The notes: a model not told the origin generated them from the letters alone. A stretch of DNA of 64,000 bases from JALYRV01 sp040902895 (GCA_040902895.1 JBBDWL010000084.1:53823-117822), one strand, 5' to 3'; counted from the first letter of the stretch, positions 33,501 through 42,286 are shown. Program-made: numbers and translations.

Positions 33501-34340
33501 CTATTTGCGGTGTAATTCGACGCGGCGGTTGCTGGCGCGGCCTTCCTCGGTGGTGTTGTCGGCCACCGGTTTGGTGTCGCCGAAGCCTGCCGTCGTCAGC
33601 CGCGCGGCCGCAACGGCGCGCGTATCCACCAGGTATTTCTTCACGGCTTCGGCCCGCTGCTGCGAGAGCGTGAGATTGGCGGTGGGCGCACCGACATTGT
33701 CGGTATGTCCCTGGATCTCGAGACGAAGCGCAGGATCGCTCTGCAGGAGGGCGGCGATCTGATCGAGCACCGCTTTTGACTCGGCCTTGATGGCGGCCTT
33801 GCCGGTGTCGAACACGACGCCCTGCAGCGCGACCGAACCGGTCTTCGCGAGCTGTTCGGCCAGCCAGGCGGCGGTGACGTCGATCTGCTGCGTCATCGGC
33901 GCTTCTTCGATGATTGTCAGCGTGTAGGTCTCGCCGTTGTTCGAGATGCTCGTCTCGACCCACAGCGTGCGGCCGTCGCCGAGCGGCATGGTCGCGGTGG
34001 CGGTGCCGCCGCCCACCTCGACCGCCTCGAGCCGTTTCTGTCCCTTTTTTGCAAGGAGCGCGTTGGCGTAGTTCCGCGCGATCGCGAGCGCTCCAGGATT
34101 TTTCGCGCCTTCCTTCAGCCAGTATTCGAGGCGCCAGTAGCGCCCCTCGACTTTTTTGGTGGCGTCATCCTCGACCGTGAACTCGTGGGCGGCGAACTCC
34201 TGCGCGTCGGCGGCCGACAGATAGTAGCCCGCCATCCTGGCAAGCACCGGATGATCCTGCGCGCCCTCGGCATCCGCCTGAGCGAATGCGGACACGGCGG
34301 TCACGAGCACAATGGCCAGAGGGCAAAGCAGCCTGCGCAT
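33501..34340 (-). CDS. OmpA-family protein with peptidoglycan-binding domain
   Basis: The 279-residue product has a signal peptide ending AFAQ (about residue 22), a middle region of about 130 residues with lipocalin- or DUF4892-like mixed alpha/beta character, and a C-terminal OmpA domain (about 170-279). The latter has GVVFDTGKAAIKAES, EIQGHTDNVG and GRASNRRVEL, complete for peptidoglycan binding. It is a shorter relative of the OmpA protein at 3324-4538. The ATG lies 6 nt after a TAGGAT box with no Shine-Dalgarno. It ends 42 bp before the CsoR pair. Confidence 0.9.
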   Translation of the reverse strand: MRRLLCPLAIVLVTAVSAFAQADAEGAQDHPVLARMAGYYLSAADAQEFAAHEFTVEDDATKKVEGRYWRLEYWLKEGAKNPGALAIARNYANALLAKKGQKRLEAVEVGGGTATATMPLGDGRTLWVETSISNNGETYTLTIIEEAPMTQQIDVTAAWLAEQLAKTGSVALQGVVFDTGKAAIKAESKAVLDQIAALLQSDPALRLEIQGHTDNVGAPTANLTLSQQRAEAVKKYLVDTRAVAAARLTTAGFGDTKPVADNTTEEGRASNRRVELHRK

Positions 34341-34346
34341 AGCCGC

Positions 34347-34352
34347 ATCCTA
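34347..34352 (-). promoter_or_regulatory. Putative -10 box (TAGGAT) of a leaderless transcript
   Basis: On the minus strand TAGGAT is followed by 6 nt (GCGGCT) and then the ATG at 34340, leaving no room for a ribosome-binding site. Confidence 0.5.
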
Positions 34353-34377
34353 ACCTACTTGACGCGTGATGCCGCGC

Positions 34378-34395
34378 TGAATGAACATTCATTCA
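34378..34395. promoter_or_regulatory. FadR-type operator, near-consensus palindrome
   Basis: The 18 bases TGAATGAACATTCATTCA match the Bacillus subtilis FadR (YsiA) consensus TGAATGAMTANTCATTCA at all but one position. It overlaps the ATG at 34381 of the TetR gene that heads the fatty-acid oxidation operon. TTGACG at 34359-34364 could be the -35 box, placing the operator on the -10 region. Confidence 0.85.
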
Positions 34396-34980
34396 GTGCC
34401 CACGGTCGCCGTCGACAAACGCACCGCCATCCTCGAAGCGGCCACCGCCATCTTCGCCGAGCGCGGATTCTTCGGCGCGCAAGTCGCCGACATCGCGCGC
34501 GGCGCCGGCATCGCCGCCGGCACCGTCTATCTCTACTTCCGCAGCAAGGACGAAATCCTCACCAGCATCTTCGACCGCACCATGAAGGAGGCGATCGCGG
34601 AAGGCCGCGCGGTGGTCGCCGAGGTCAAAGACCCGCGCGAGCGCCTGCGCCGCATCGCGCGCCTCCATCTCACGCGGATGGGCCGCGATCGCAATCTCGC
34701 CATCGTGTTTCAGGTCGAGCTGCGGCAGACGACGAAGTTCATGGAGAAGTTTTCGGCGACCGGTCTCGGCGACTATCTGCTGCTGATTCAGGAGACGATT
34801 GCGGATGGCCAAGCGCGCGGCATGTTCCGCAAGTCGCTGAATGCGCGGACGGCGGCCAAGGTGTTTTTCGGCGCACTCGATGAGATGGCGACAAACTGGA
34901 TTCTCAGCCGCCGCCGTTACCCGCTCGCGCAGCAGGCGGATGAAGTGGTGGACCTGATCGTGGGCGGTCTCGCGAAATGA
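34381..34980 (+). CDS. fadR: TetR-family repressor, FadR-like regulator of fatty-acid degradation
   Basis: The 199-residue product has a TetR DNA-binding domain (about residues 12-60: FAERGFFGAQVADIARGAGI then VYLYFRSKDEIL) and a helical ligand domain like that of Gram-positive FadR. The family dissociates from DNA on binding long-chain acyl-CoA. It leads the beta-oxidation operon and overlaps FadN by ATGA. The ATG lies inside the FadR operator; an in-frame GTG at 34396 directly after it may be the real start, since the N-terminal five residues are unlikely to matter. Autoregulation is strongly suggested. Confidence 0.9.
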   Translation: MNIHSVPTVAVDKRTAILEAATAIFAERGFFGAQVADIARGAGIAAGTVYLYFRSKDEILTSIFDRTMKEAIAEGRAVVAEVKDPRERLRRIARLHLTRMGRDRNLAIVFQVELRQTTKFMEKFSATGLGDYLLLIQETIADGQARGMFRKSLNARTAAKVFFGALDEMATNWILSRRRYPLAQQADEVVDLIVGGLAK

Positions 34981-37250
34981 TTCGAACTGGTGCGGTTCTC
35001 GGCGCCGGCACGATGGGCGCGCAGATCGCCGCGCATCTGGCGAACGCGGGGCTGCCTGTGCTGCTGCTCGACGTGACGGCCGACGCCGCCACCGCCGGAC
35101 TCGCGCGCGCGAAAAAGCTCAAGCCGGATCCATTCTTTCTGCCCGACGCCGCGTCCCTCATCCGCACCGGCGCGTTCGACGAGCACCTCGCGGATGCCGG
35201 CACGGCCGACTGGATCATCGAAGCGATCGTCGAGAAGCTCGACGCAAAACAGGCGCTGCTCGCGAAACTCGCCCCGCACCTGAAACCCACCGCCATCGTC
35301 AGCACCAATACGTCCGGAATCCCCATTCGCTCGATCTCCAATGGGGCGAGATTTTTAGGGTGCCATTTCTTTAATCCGCCCCGCTACCTTCCGCTCGTCG
35401 AGCTGATCCCCACGGCCAATACTGATCTCGTCGTCCTCGCCGAGTTGCATGCGTTTCTCGATCATCGTCTCGGTAAAGGTGTCGTGCTCGCAAACGACAG
35501 ACCGGGATTCATCGCGAACAGGATTGGCGTTTATGGCATGGCGCGCACGCTCGAGGCCGTTGCGACCGGCGGTTTCACGATCGATGAAGTTGAAGCGCTG
35601 ACCGGCCCTGCGATCGGACGTCCGAAGAGCGCGACGTTCCGCACGGCCGACATCGCCGGCATCGACATCCTCGCGAAGGTGGCGAGCGACCTCGAAACGA
35701 ATCTGAAGGAAGAGGCCTTCCGTCTGCCGCCGTTCATCGAGGCGATGGTCGGCGAAGGGGCGACCGGCGAAAAGGCCGGCCGCGGATTCTTCCAGAGATC
35801 GACCGATCAAACGACTGCCGGCGCGTCCGAGATTCTCGTCCGCGATCTTGCGACAGGCAGGTACGTCCCGCGCGTGAAGGCGCGCTTCGCGTCGGTCGAC
35901 ACCGCGCGCGGCATCGAAGACGTCAGAGCGCGCGTGAAGGCGCTGTTCAACGCGAAGGACCGCGCCGGCGAATTCCTGCGCGCCACGCTGGCGCCGACGC
36001 TGCTCTACGCCGCCCGCATCGCGCCCGACGTGGCCGAGTCGATTGACGATGTGGATCGGGCGATGCGATGGGGATTCGGGTGGGAGCTCGGTCCCTTCGA
36101 GACGTGGGACGCGATCGGCATCCGCGACGTGCTCGAGGCCGCGAACGTCGCGCCCGCCGACGCGCCGAAACTCGTGGCCGACCTCCTCGCCGCCGGCCGC
36201 AACACCTTCCGCGACGGCCCGCTGCCGCCCGCGCATCCGGATTACGGAGTGCTCAGGGGTGGCGCGGCCCTTCAGGGCCCGCGAACCATCCGCTCCAACG
36301 CCTCCGCCAGCCTGGTTGACCTCGGCGACGGCGTGCTCGCCGTGGATCTGCACTCGAAGATGAACGCCATCGGCGGCGACACGATCGAGATGATCGACGC
36401 CGGCGTTGCGGCGGCGTCCGACGGTTATGCAGGTCTCGTGATCGGCACCGAGGGCCAGCACTTCTCGGCCGGCGCGAATCTCATGCTGCTGCTCCTGTCG
36501 GCGCAGGAAGGCGAATGGGACGAGATCGATCTGATGGTGCGCGGGTTTCAGCGGGCCACGATGGCCATGCGTCTGTCGCCAGTCCCCGTCGTCGTCGCCA
36601 CCGCCGGACTCGCGCTCGGCGGCGGATGCGAGTTTGCGCTGCATGCCGATCGCGTGCAGGCCGCGGCTGAAACGTACATCGGTCTGGTCGAAGTCGGCGT
36701 CGGCCTGATCCCCGCGGGCGGCGGCACGAAAGAAATGCTGGCGCGCGCGATGGAGGCGATGCCGGATCCGAACGGCGACCTCATGCCGCACGTGCAGCGC
36801 GTGTTCGAGACGATCGGCTTCGCGAAGGTGTCGACGAGCGCGCCGCATGCGCGCCGGCTCTCGTACCTGCGCGACGTCGATGCCATCACCATGAACCGCG
36901 AGCGCGTCGTCGCCGGCGCGAAGCGCCTGGTGCTGGCGCGCGCTGCGGCCGGCTATCAGCCGCCCGTGATGCGCTCCGCGATTCCGGTCGGCGGGCCCGA
37001 CGTGTCTGCCGCGCTCGCGCTTGGCGTGCACCTCGCGCGGCGGGCCGAGCGCATCAGCGATCACGACGCGACGATCGGACGGGCGCTCGCGCGCATTCTG
37101 ACCGGCGGCGATGTCGCGCATCGCACGACACTCACCGAGCAGCAGCTGCTCGACCTCGAGCGCGAAGCGTTCCTGAAACTCACCGGCGAGCCGAAGACGC
37201 TCGCGCGCATCGGTCACACGCTGAAGACCGGAAAGATGCTGAGAAACTAG
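34977..37250 (+). CDS. fadN: 3-hydroxyacyl-CoA dehydrogenase / enoyl-CoA hydratase (FadN-type)
   Basis: The 757-residue bifunctional beta-oxidation enzyme has the dehydrogenase first, as in Bacillus FadN and unlike E. coli FadB. The NAD-binding loop is VLGAGTMGAQIAAHLANAG (residues 7-25), with HFFNPPRYLPLVELIP and the C-terminal dehydrogenase domain near 190-400. The crotonase/hydratase fold spans about 440-640, with FSAGANL and GLALGGGCEFAL forming the oxyanion holes. It hydrates trans-enoyl-CoA and oxidises the product to 3-ketoacyl-CoA, the thiolase substrate. The order TetR-FadN-hydrolases-FadA-FadE matches a Gram-positive style fad operon. Confidence 0.93.
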   Translation: MIRTGAVLGAGTMGAQIAAHLANAGLPVLLLDVTADAATAGLARAKKLKPDPFFLPDAASLIRTGAFDEHLADAGTADWIIEAIVEKLDAKQALLAKLAPHLKPTAIVSTNTSGIPIRSISNGARFLGCHFFNPPRYLPLVELIPTANTDLVVLAELHAFLDHRLGKGVVLANDRPGFIANRIGVYGMARTLEAVATGGFTIDEVEALTGPAIGRPKSATFRTADIAGIDILAKVASDLETNLKEEAFRLPPFIEAMVGEGATGEKAGRGFFQRSTDQTTAGASEILVRDLATGRYVPRVKARFASVDTARGIEDVRARVKALFNAKDRAGEFLRATLAPTLLYAARIAPDVAESIDDVDRAMRWGFGWELGPFETWDAIGIRDVLEAANVAPADAPKLVADLLAAGRNTFRDGPLPPAHPDYGVLRGGAALQGPRTIRSNASASLVDLGDGVLAVDLHSKMNAIGGDTIEMIDAGVAAASDGYAGLVIGTEGQHFSAGANLMLLLLSAQEGEWDEIDLMVRGFQRATMAMRLSPVPVVVATAGLALGGGCEFALHADRVQAAAETYIGLVEVGVGLIPAGGGTKEMLARAMEAMPDPNGDLMPHVQRVFETIGFAKVSTSAPHARRLSYLRDVDAITMNRERVVAGAKRLVLARAAAGYQPPVMRSAIPVGGPDVSAALALGVHLARRAERISDHDATIGRALARILTGGDVAHRTTLTEQQLLDLEREAFLKLTGEPKTLARIGHTLKTGKMLRN

Positions 37251-38032
37251 TGATCGACAGGGGTAAGGGGCCGGTCGTCGTCATGATTCCTGGCATCCAG
37301 GGGCGCTGGGAGTGGATGGGTCCGGCGATCCACGAGGTCGCGAAGCGATGCCGCGTCCTCACCTTCTCGTACGATCGCACGCCGCGCGCGCGCGAGCTGC
37401 AGCAGCATGGCAATCTCGATCGCCTCGTCGAACAGGTCGCGGAAGTCATGGACATCGCGAACGTGCAGCGTGCCGTTATTTGCGGCATCTCGTTTGGCGG
37501 CTTCATCGCCACGCGGTTTGCCGCGCGCTATCCCGAGCGCACGAATGCGTTGCTGCTCGTCTCGAGCCCGACGCCGCACTGGAAGCCGAACGAGACCCTG
37601 ATGAAGTACATCCAGCGCCCGCTGCTGTCGATGCCGCTCGTGCTGCCCACGTGGTTCGCGCGCATGTGGCCCGAGATCTTCGCCGCCAAGGTCACCGCAT
37701 GGGAGCGCGTCCGCTTCGGCTGCAGCTATTTCACGCGCGCGATCCGCGCGCCGCTCTCCGTCACGCGCATGAGCGAGTGGGCCAGACTCAAACTCGCGAC
37801 TGACATCGTGTCTGACTGCGCAAAGGTGACGGCGCCCGCGATGCTCATCACCGGGGAGCCTGGCCTGGATCGTGTCGTCGACCTGAACGCGTCAAAGGAT
37901 TACGTGACACTCATCAAGGGCATGCGGCATGTGACGCTGGAGCGGACGGGGCATATTGGGCTCGTCACGAAACCAACGCTGTTCGCGGACCTCGTGTGCG
38001 CGTTCGTTGAGGAGCATGCCAGTGCGAGTTGA
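37250..38032 (+). CDS. Alpha/beta hydrolase
   Basis: The 260-residue product starts at GTG, sharing one base with the fadN stop. It has the alpha/beta-hydrolase core: VVMIPGIQGRWEW as the oxyanion strand, nucleophile elbow GISFGG, and a likely catalytic His in ERTGHIGLV. Placement within the fad operon suggests a thioesterase, lipase or CoA-releasing role on acyl chains, but the substrate is not visible from sequence. The following hydrolase overlaps it by 17 bp. Confidence 0.85.
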   Translation: MIDRGKGPVVVMIPGIQGRWEWMGPAIHEVAKRCRVLTFSYDRTPRARELQQHGNLDRLVEQVAEVMDIANVQRAVICGISFGGFIATRFAARYPERTNALLLVSSPTPHWKPNETLMKYIQRPLLSMPLVLPTWFARMWPEIFAAKVTAWERVRFGCSYFTRAIRAPLSVTRMSEWARLKLATDIVSDCAKVTAPAMLITGEPGLDRVVDLNASKDYVTLIKGMRHVTLERTGHIGLVTKPTLFADLVCAFVEEHASAS

Positions 38033-38669
38033 TTTCAAGGGGCCGGCCGGAAAGCTCGAAGGCATCCTCGACGGGCCGGGCGTGCGTCCCGTGCAAGGCT
38101 CGCCGGCCAAGCCCAAAGCCGCCGTCGTCTTCGCGCATCCACTGCCCACCGAGGGCGGGACGATGCATACGAAGGCCGTGTTTCAGGGCACGAAGGGCCT
38201 GGTGCGCATCGGGTGCGCGGTGCTGCGGTTCAATTTCCGCGGCGTCGGCAAGAGCGAGGGCGCGTTCGACAAGGGGCGCGGCGAGCGCGACGACTTCCGC
38301 GCGGCGCTCGAGTTCATGGCTGCGCGCTATGCCGGCACGCCGCTGTGGGCCGCGGGCTTTTCGTTTGGATCGAACGTAGCGCTGGAAACCGGCGCGGCCG
38401 ACGATCGCGTGACGGTGCTGATCGGCATCGCACCGCCGGTGGCGCGCGAGGGCTACGACTTCACGAACACGCTCGCGAGCACGAAGCCGAAGTTCTTCAT
38501 CCAGGGATCCGAAGATGAGCTCTGTGAGCTCGAAGCCACGTGGGCGTTCTACGGCAAGCTGCACGAGCCGAAGGAGCTCGTGGTGATCGACGGCGCCGAC
38601 CATCTGTTTACAGGGCAGACGCCGGAGGTCGGCGAAGCATTGCAGGATCTTCTCGGAGACTACGAGTAA
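38016..38669 (+). CDS. Alpha/beta hydrolase, dienelactone-hydrolase/YfhR-like small family
   Basis: The ATG at 38016 is chosen because the frame upstream belongs to the previous gene; a GAGGAG-like site lies just before it. The 217-residue product resembles the short alpha/beta hydrolases with AVVFAHPLPTEGGTMHTK, RFNFRGVGKSEGAFDKGRGE and nucleophile elbow AGFSFGS. Asp in GSEDEL and His in GADHLF complete a triad. The stop shares one base with the thiolase start. Two different hydrolases in a beta-oxidation operon is unusual; ester or thioester release is likely but unproven. Confidence 0.85.
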   Translation: MPVRVDFKGPAGKLEGILDGPGVRPVQGSPAKPKAAVVFAHPLPTEGGTMHTKAVFQGTKGLVRIGCAVLRFNFRGVGKSEGAFDKGRGERDDFRAALEFMAARYAGTPLWAAGFSFGSNVALETGAADDRVTVLIGIAPPVAREGYDFTNTLASTKPKFFIQGSEDELCELEATWAFYGKLHEPKELVVIDGADHLFTGQTPEVGEALQDLLGDYE

Positions 38670-39913
38670 TGGCTGCCGTGATTGTATCGGCGGTGCGGAC
38701 GGCGGTCGGCAAAGCGCCGCGCGGCGCGCTGCGGTTCACACGGCCTGACGAAATGGCGGCGGCGGTTATGCGCGCGGCGATAGAACGATGCGAGGGAGCG
38801 GAGCGGGGCGAGGGGCCCCCGCGAGCGACCGAGCCGGGGTCCGGGGCCGCGCCCCCCCCCCCCCCCGAGAGATTAGACATTGACGATGTGATCTTCGGCT
38901 GCGCGATGCCGGAGGCCGAGCAGGGACTGAACGTGGCGCGCATCGCTGCGCTGCGCGCCGGCATTCCCGTGACGGCGTCGGCGGTGACGGTGAATCGCTT
39001 CTGCGCGTCTGGACTCGAGGCGATTGCGATCGCGGCGGAGCGCGTGGCGGCCGGCGGCGCGCGCGCCGTGCTGGCCGGCGGCACCGAGTCGATGAGCCTG
39101 ATCCCGATGGGCGGCCACAAAGTCGCCCCGAATCCGACGCTCGTCGCCGAGTATCCCGACGTCTATCTGAGCACCGGCTTGGTGGCCGAGAACCACGCCC
39201 GCGAAGCCAACATCTCGCGCGAAGAACAGGACCAGTTCGCCCTCGACAGCCACCAGAAGGCAGTGGCCGCGATCGATGCGGGGCGGTTCGACGAGGAAAT
39301 TGTAAAAATAGGGGACGGGTCTCATTTTTACGTAACAGGAAAAAATGAGACCCGTCCCCATTTTTCGATCGACGAGGGGCCGCGCCGCGACACGTCCCTC
39401 GAAGCGCTCGCCGCGCTGAAGCCGGCCTTTCACGCCAGAGGCACCGTCACCGCCGGCAATTCTTCGCAGACCAGCGACGGCGCTGCCGCGGTTCTTGTCA
39501 TGGACGAGGCGCGCGCGAAAGAGCTTGGCCTGCGGCCGCTCGCGCGCTTTCTCGGATACGCCACGGCCGGCGTCGAGCCGGAGCGCTTCGGCATCGGGCC
39601 GGTGCCGGCTGTCCGCAAACTGCTCGCGCGCCTGTCGATCCCGCTCGACCAGATCGATCTTATTGAGCTGAACGAGGCCTTCGCTGCGCAGGTGCTCGCG
39701 TGTCTCCGCGAACTGCCGATCGATCGCGCGCGGCTCAACGTCAATGGGGGAGCCATCGCACTCGGCCATCCCCTCGGCTGCAGCGGCGCCAGGCTCACGA
39801 CTACGCTCGTCCACGAAATGCGCCGCCGCACCGCGCGCTACGGCCTCGTCACCCTCTGCGTCGGCGGCGGCATGGGTGCCGCGGCGCTCTTCGAGCGCAG
39901 CGTGACGGCATGA
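38669..39913 (+). CDS. fadA: Acetyl-CoA acyltransferase (thiolase, FadA-type) carrying two repeat-derived insertions
   Basis: The 414-residue thiolase cleaves 3-ketoacyl-CoA with CoA. It keeps NRFCASGLEA (nucleophile Cys 112), NGGAIALGHPLGCSGAR (His) and CVGGGMGAA (second Cys), so it should be active. Two segments look foreign. Residues about 41-66 are a Gly/Pro-rich insert containing a run of 15 C, lying where close homologs have a short loop. Residues about 211-234 are encoded by the GGGGACGGGT palindrome and form the variable loop before DEGPRRDTSLEAL. The ATG shares a base with the previous stop. Confidence 0.92.
   Translation: MAAVIVSAVRTAVGKAPRGALRFTRPDEMAAAVMRAAIERCEGAERGEGPPRATEPGSGAAPPPPPERLDIDDVIFGCAMPEAEQGLNVARIAALRAGIPVTASAVTVNRFCASGLEAIAIAAERVAAGGARAVLAGGTESMSLIPMGGHKVAPNPTLVAEYPDVYLSTGLVAENHAREANISREEQDQFALDSHQKAVAAIDAGRFDEEIVKIGDGSHFYVTGKNETRPHFSIDEGPRRDTSLEALAALKPAFHARGTVTAGNSSQTSDGAAAVLVMDEARAKELGLRPLARFLGYATAGVEPERFGIGPVPAVRKLLARLSIPLDQIDLIELNEAFAAQVLACLRELPIDRARLNVNGGAIALGHPLGCSGARLTTTLVHEMRRRTARYGLVTLCVGGGMGAAALFERSVTA
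38791..38869. repeat. GC-rich insert with C15 homopolymer inside the thiolase gene
   Basis: Bases 38791-38869 are dominated by G/C runs and end with 15 consecutive C at 38852-38866. They encode a Gly/Pro/Ala/Glu-rich stretch unlike the rest of the gene. The length preserves frame as assembled. Confidence 0.75.
39304..39365. repeat. GGGGACGGGT palindrome inside the thiolase gene
   Basis: The left arm (39304-39329) and right arm (39341-39365) are inverted copies of about 25 bp with one extra base on the left. The core GGGGACGGGTCTCATTTTT matches the element at 4652-4729. It is read in frame as part of the enzyme. Confidence 0.93.
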
Positions 39914-39917
39914 CAGC

Positions 39918-39938
39918 AATTTTGAATTTTGAACTTGC
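39918..39938. repeat. Heptamer repeat in the fadA-fadE gap
   Basis: AATTTTG, AATTTTG, AACTTGC are three consecutive heptamers. TTGAAC at 39929-39934 pairs with GTTCAA at 39943-39948, so the array also forms a small hairpin. Confidence 0.7.
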
Positions 39939-39965
39939 CAACGTTCAATTTCCTGAGGCACCGTA

Positions 39966-41750
39966 ATGCCCACTGACACACAGACGACACCCAAAGGCGG
40001 CGAGTGGCTCGTAACTCAGGTTGCCGAAGTGTTCTCCCCTGAGCGACTGTCCGACGACCATCGCCTGATCGCGCAGACCGCCCACGAGTTCATGACCAAC
40101 GAGGTCGTGCCCGTCATCGATCGGCTCGAGCAGAAGGACTGGACGCTCGCGCGCGAGCTTGTCGCCAAGGGCGGCTCGCTCGGCCTCATCGGCACCGACG
40201 TCCCCGAAGATCTCGGAGGCGTTGGCCTCGACAAAGCGGCCTCGATCATCGTCGGCGAAGCAGTCGGCCGCAGCGCATCGTTCGCGACAACCTTTGGCGC
40301 GCAAACCGGCCTCTCGATTATCCCGCTGCTTTGTTTCGGCACCGATGCGCAGAAGCAGAACTATCTGCCGCGCCTCGCGTCGGGCGAGATCATCGGCGCC
40401 TACGCGCTCAGCGAGTCTGGTTCCGGCTCCGATGCGCTCGCCGCACGCGCCCGCGCCGTCAAACAGCCCGACGGCTCGTTCGTTCTCAGCGGCGAGAAGA
40501 TGTGGATCACCAACGGCGGATTCGCCGACCTCTTCATCGTCTTCGCGCAGCTGCAGGACGCGGCCGCAGCCGGGGCGCAGGCCACCACTCTCTCTGCTTT
40601 CATCGTCGAGCGCGCGTTCGCAGGCGTGGCGAGCGGCAACGAAGAACACAAGATGGGCCTGCACGGATCGTCGACGACGCCGTTGATGCTGCAGGAGGCG
40701 AACGTGCCGGCAGAGAATCTGCTCGGCGAGGCGGGGCGCGGACACAAGGTCGCGCTCAACACGCTCAACTATGGCCGCTTCAAGCTCGCGGCGATGTGCA
40801 CAGGCGGCGCAAAAATGGCCGTCGCCGAGGCCGCGGCGTATGCGGCGTCGCGCAAGCAATTCGATCAACCGATCGTGAATTTCGGCGCGATCCAGCACAA
40901 GATCGGCGAGATGACCGCGCGTATCTACGGCGTCGAGGGCGCGCTCTACCGCACCTGCGGAATGATCGACGATGCGATACAGCGTGACGGTCGACTCTCA
41001 TCCGTCCTCGAAGAATTCGCCATCGAAGCCGCCATGCTGAAGGTCGGCGCGTCAGAGATGCTCGATTACGTGCTCGATGAGAACGTGCAGATTCACGGCG
41101 GCAACGGCTTCGTGAAGGACTATCCGGCCGAGCGGCACTATCGCGACGCGCGCGTCAATCGCATCTTCGAAGGCACCAACGAGATCAATCGCCTGCTCGT
41201 GCCGGGCATGCTCGCGCGCCGCGCGGTGAAGGGCACGCTGCCGATCATCGCCGCCGCGAAGGCGCTGCAGGACGAGCTGCTGCAGCCGCCGTCGATGCCG
41301 TCAGCATCAACCGGCACTCTGGCAGCCGAACGCGCGATGGTTACCGGCATGAAGAAGGTCGCGCTCGCGCTGCTCGGCACCGCGATGCAGACGTACGGCG
41401 ACAAGATGGCGGATCAGCAGGAGGTGCTCAGCTTCACCTCCGACGTCATCACTGACGCCTTCACCGCCGAGAGCGCCCTGCTGCGCGCGCAGCAGGCGCA
41501 GACGAACGACCCCTCGCGCGCCGCGCTCCACGAAGCCGCCGCGCGCATCGTCATCCACACCGCCGCAAGCCGCGTCGACGCGGCCAGCAAGGAAGCCCTG
41601 GCCGCCATGGCGACAGGTGACATGCTGCGCACGCTTCTGGCCGCGACGAAGCGCTGGCTCAAGTCGGTGCCGGCCGATCTGGTCACCGATCGACGCGCCC
41701 TCGCGGCCGAGACCGTCGCCGGGAAGAAGTACGTATTCGAGATCGTTTAG
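39966..41750 (+). CDS. fadE: Acyl-CoA dehydrogenase (FadE-type, long form)
   Basis: The 594-residue flavoenzyme has the acyl-CoA dehydrogenase core (about residues 40-430), with YALSESGSGSDA and MWITNGGFADLFIVFAQ at the flavin/substrate site. The catalytic-base segment is RIFEGTNEINRLL (about 401-413). An extra C-terminal helical domain (about 450-594) marks the FadE-like class of about 600 residues found beside FadN and FadA. It catalyses the first oxidation of acyl-CoA to trans-2-enoyl-CoA. It is the last gene of the FadR-controlled operon, 52 bp after fadA across the heptamer array. Confidence 0.94.
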   Translation: MPTDTQTTPKGGEWLVTQVAEVFSPERLSDDHRLIAQTAHEFMTNEVVPVIDRLEQKDWTLARELVAKGGSLGLIGTDVPEDLGGVGLDKAASIIVGEAVGRSASFATTFGAQTGLSIIPLLCFGTDAQKQNYLPRLASGEIIGAYALSESGSGSDALAARARAVKQPDGSFVLSGEKMWITNGGFADLFIVFAQLQDAAAAGAQATTLSAFIVERAFAGVASGNEEHKMGLHGSSTTPLMLQEANVPAENLLGEAGRGHKVALNTLNYGRFKLAAMCTGGAKMAVAEAAAYAASRKQFDQPIVNFGAIQHKIGEMTARIYGVEGALYRTCGMIDDAIQRDGRLSSVLEEFAIEAAMLKVGASEMLDYVLDENVQIHGGNGFVKDYPAERHYRDARVNRIFEGTNEINRLLVPGMLARRAVKGTLPIIAAAKALQDELLQPPSMPSASTGTLAAERAMVTGMKKVALALLGTAMQTYGDKMADQQEVLSFTSDVITDAFTAESALLRAQQAQTNDPSRAALHEAAARIVIHTAASRVDAASKEALAAMATGDMLRTLLAATKRWLKSVPADLVTDRRALAAETVAGKKYVFEIV

Positions 41751-41854
41751 GACGTATCGCCCGCGAGCCGCAGGGGGTTGTTGAAGTTTCTGCGCCGGCC
41801 GGGTCGCGAGCCTGTGGATAAACTGTGAAAACACACGACAGTGGCGTTTACATG

Positions 41855-42286
41855 TCAGGCCGAAAGCCCCTTGCGGGGTCGTCCTCCCTTAGCCCCATTA
41901 GCCCTTGCGGCCGCCGCCTTCGCCTTCGAGCGCCGCTGACCCCCTTTTTGTCCTGCGGCCCGAGCGAATAAGCGCGTGCCGAACGCCTGTTCGACGAGCC
42001 CTGGGATAGAAACGTCGACGTCGAGTGACGGCCATGACAAAGCATCGCCTGCCAGAGAGACCCGGATTTCTCCCAGGATTGAAGCGGGCGCCTCAGCAAG
42101 ACCAGGCACGATAGCGCGAGGAATGGTCATCGAGCCGCCACTGCGGAACTTGAGATCGATCGCGTCCCGTATGGAATCGTAATGAGCCTGGATGACGGCG
42201 GACGGCTCCTGCGCGCGCGCTTGCCCTAGCGCGCGCGCACGGGCAAAGCGTTCTCGATCTTTCGCGGTCAGGTCAGCGCCGGCCAT
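41855..42286 (-). CDS. DUF2442 domain protein
   Basis: The 143-residue product has an N-terminal helical segment (RERFARARALGQARA), a DUF2442-like central part (SLDVDVSIPGLVEQAFG) and a basic, Ala/Lys/Gly-rich tail ending GRPRKG, typical of DNA- or RNA-contacting tails. It overlaps the upstream DUF4160 gene by 14 bp. DUF4160/DUF2442 pairs recur as neighbours in many genomes and look like small two-gene modules of toxin-antitoxin size. The function of either is not established here. A DnaA-box-like TGTGGATAA at 41813-41821 lies downstream. Confidence 0.8.
   Translation of the reverse strand: MAGADLTAKDRERFARARALGQARAQEPSAVIQAHYDSIRDAIDLKFRSGGSMTIPRAIVPGLAEAPASILGEIRVSLAGDALSWPSLDVDVSIPGLVEQAFGTRLFARAAGQKGGQRRSKAKAAAARANGAKGGRPRKGLSA

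Noticed and set aside
41813..41821. TGTGGATAA matches the DnaA-box consensus
   Set aside because: It is a single copy with no other boxes, AT-rich unwinding region or dnaA/dnaN gene nearby, so it is not evidence of an origin.
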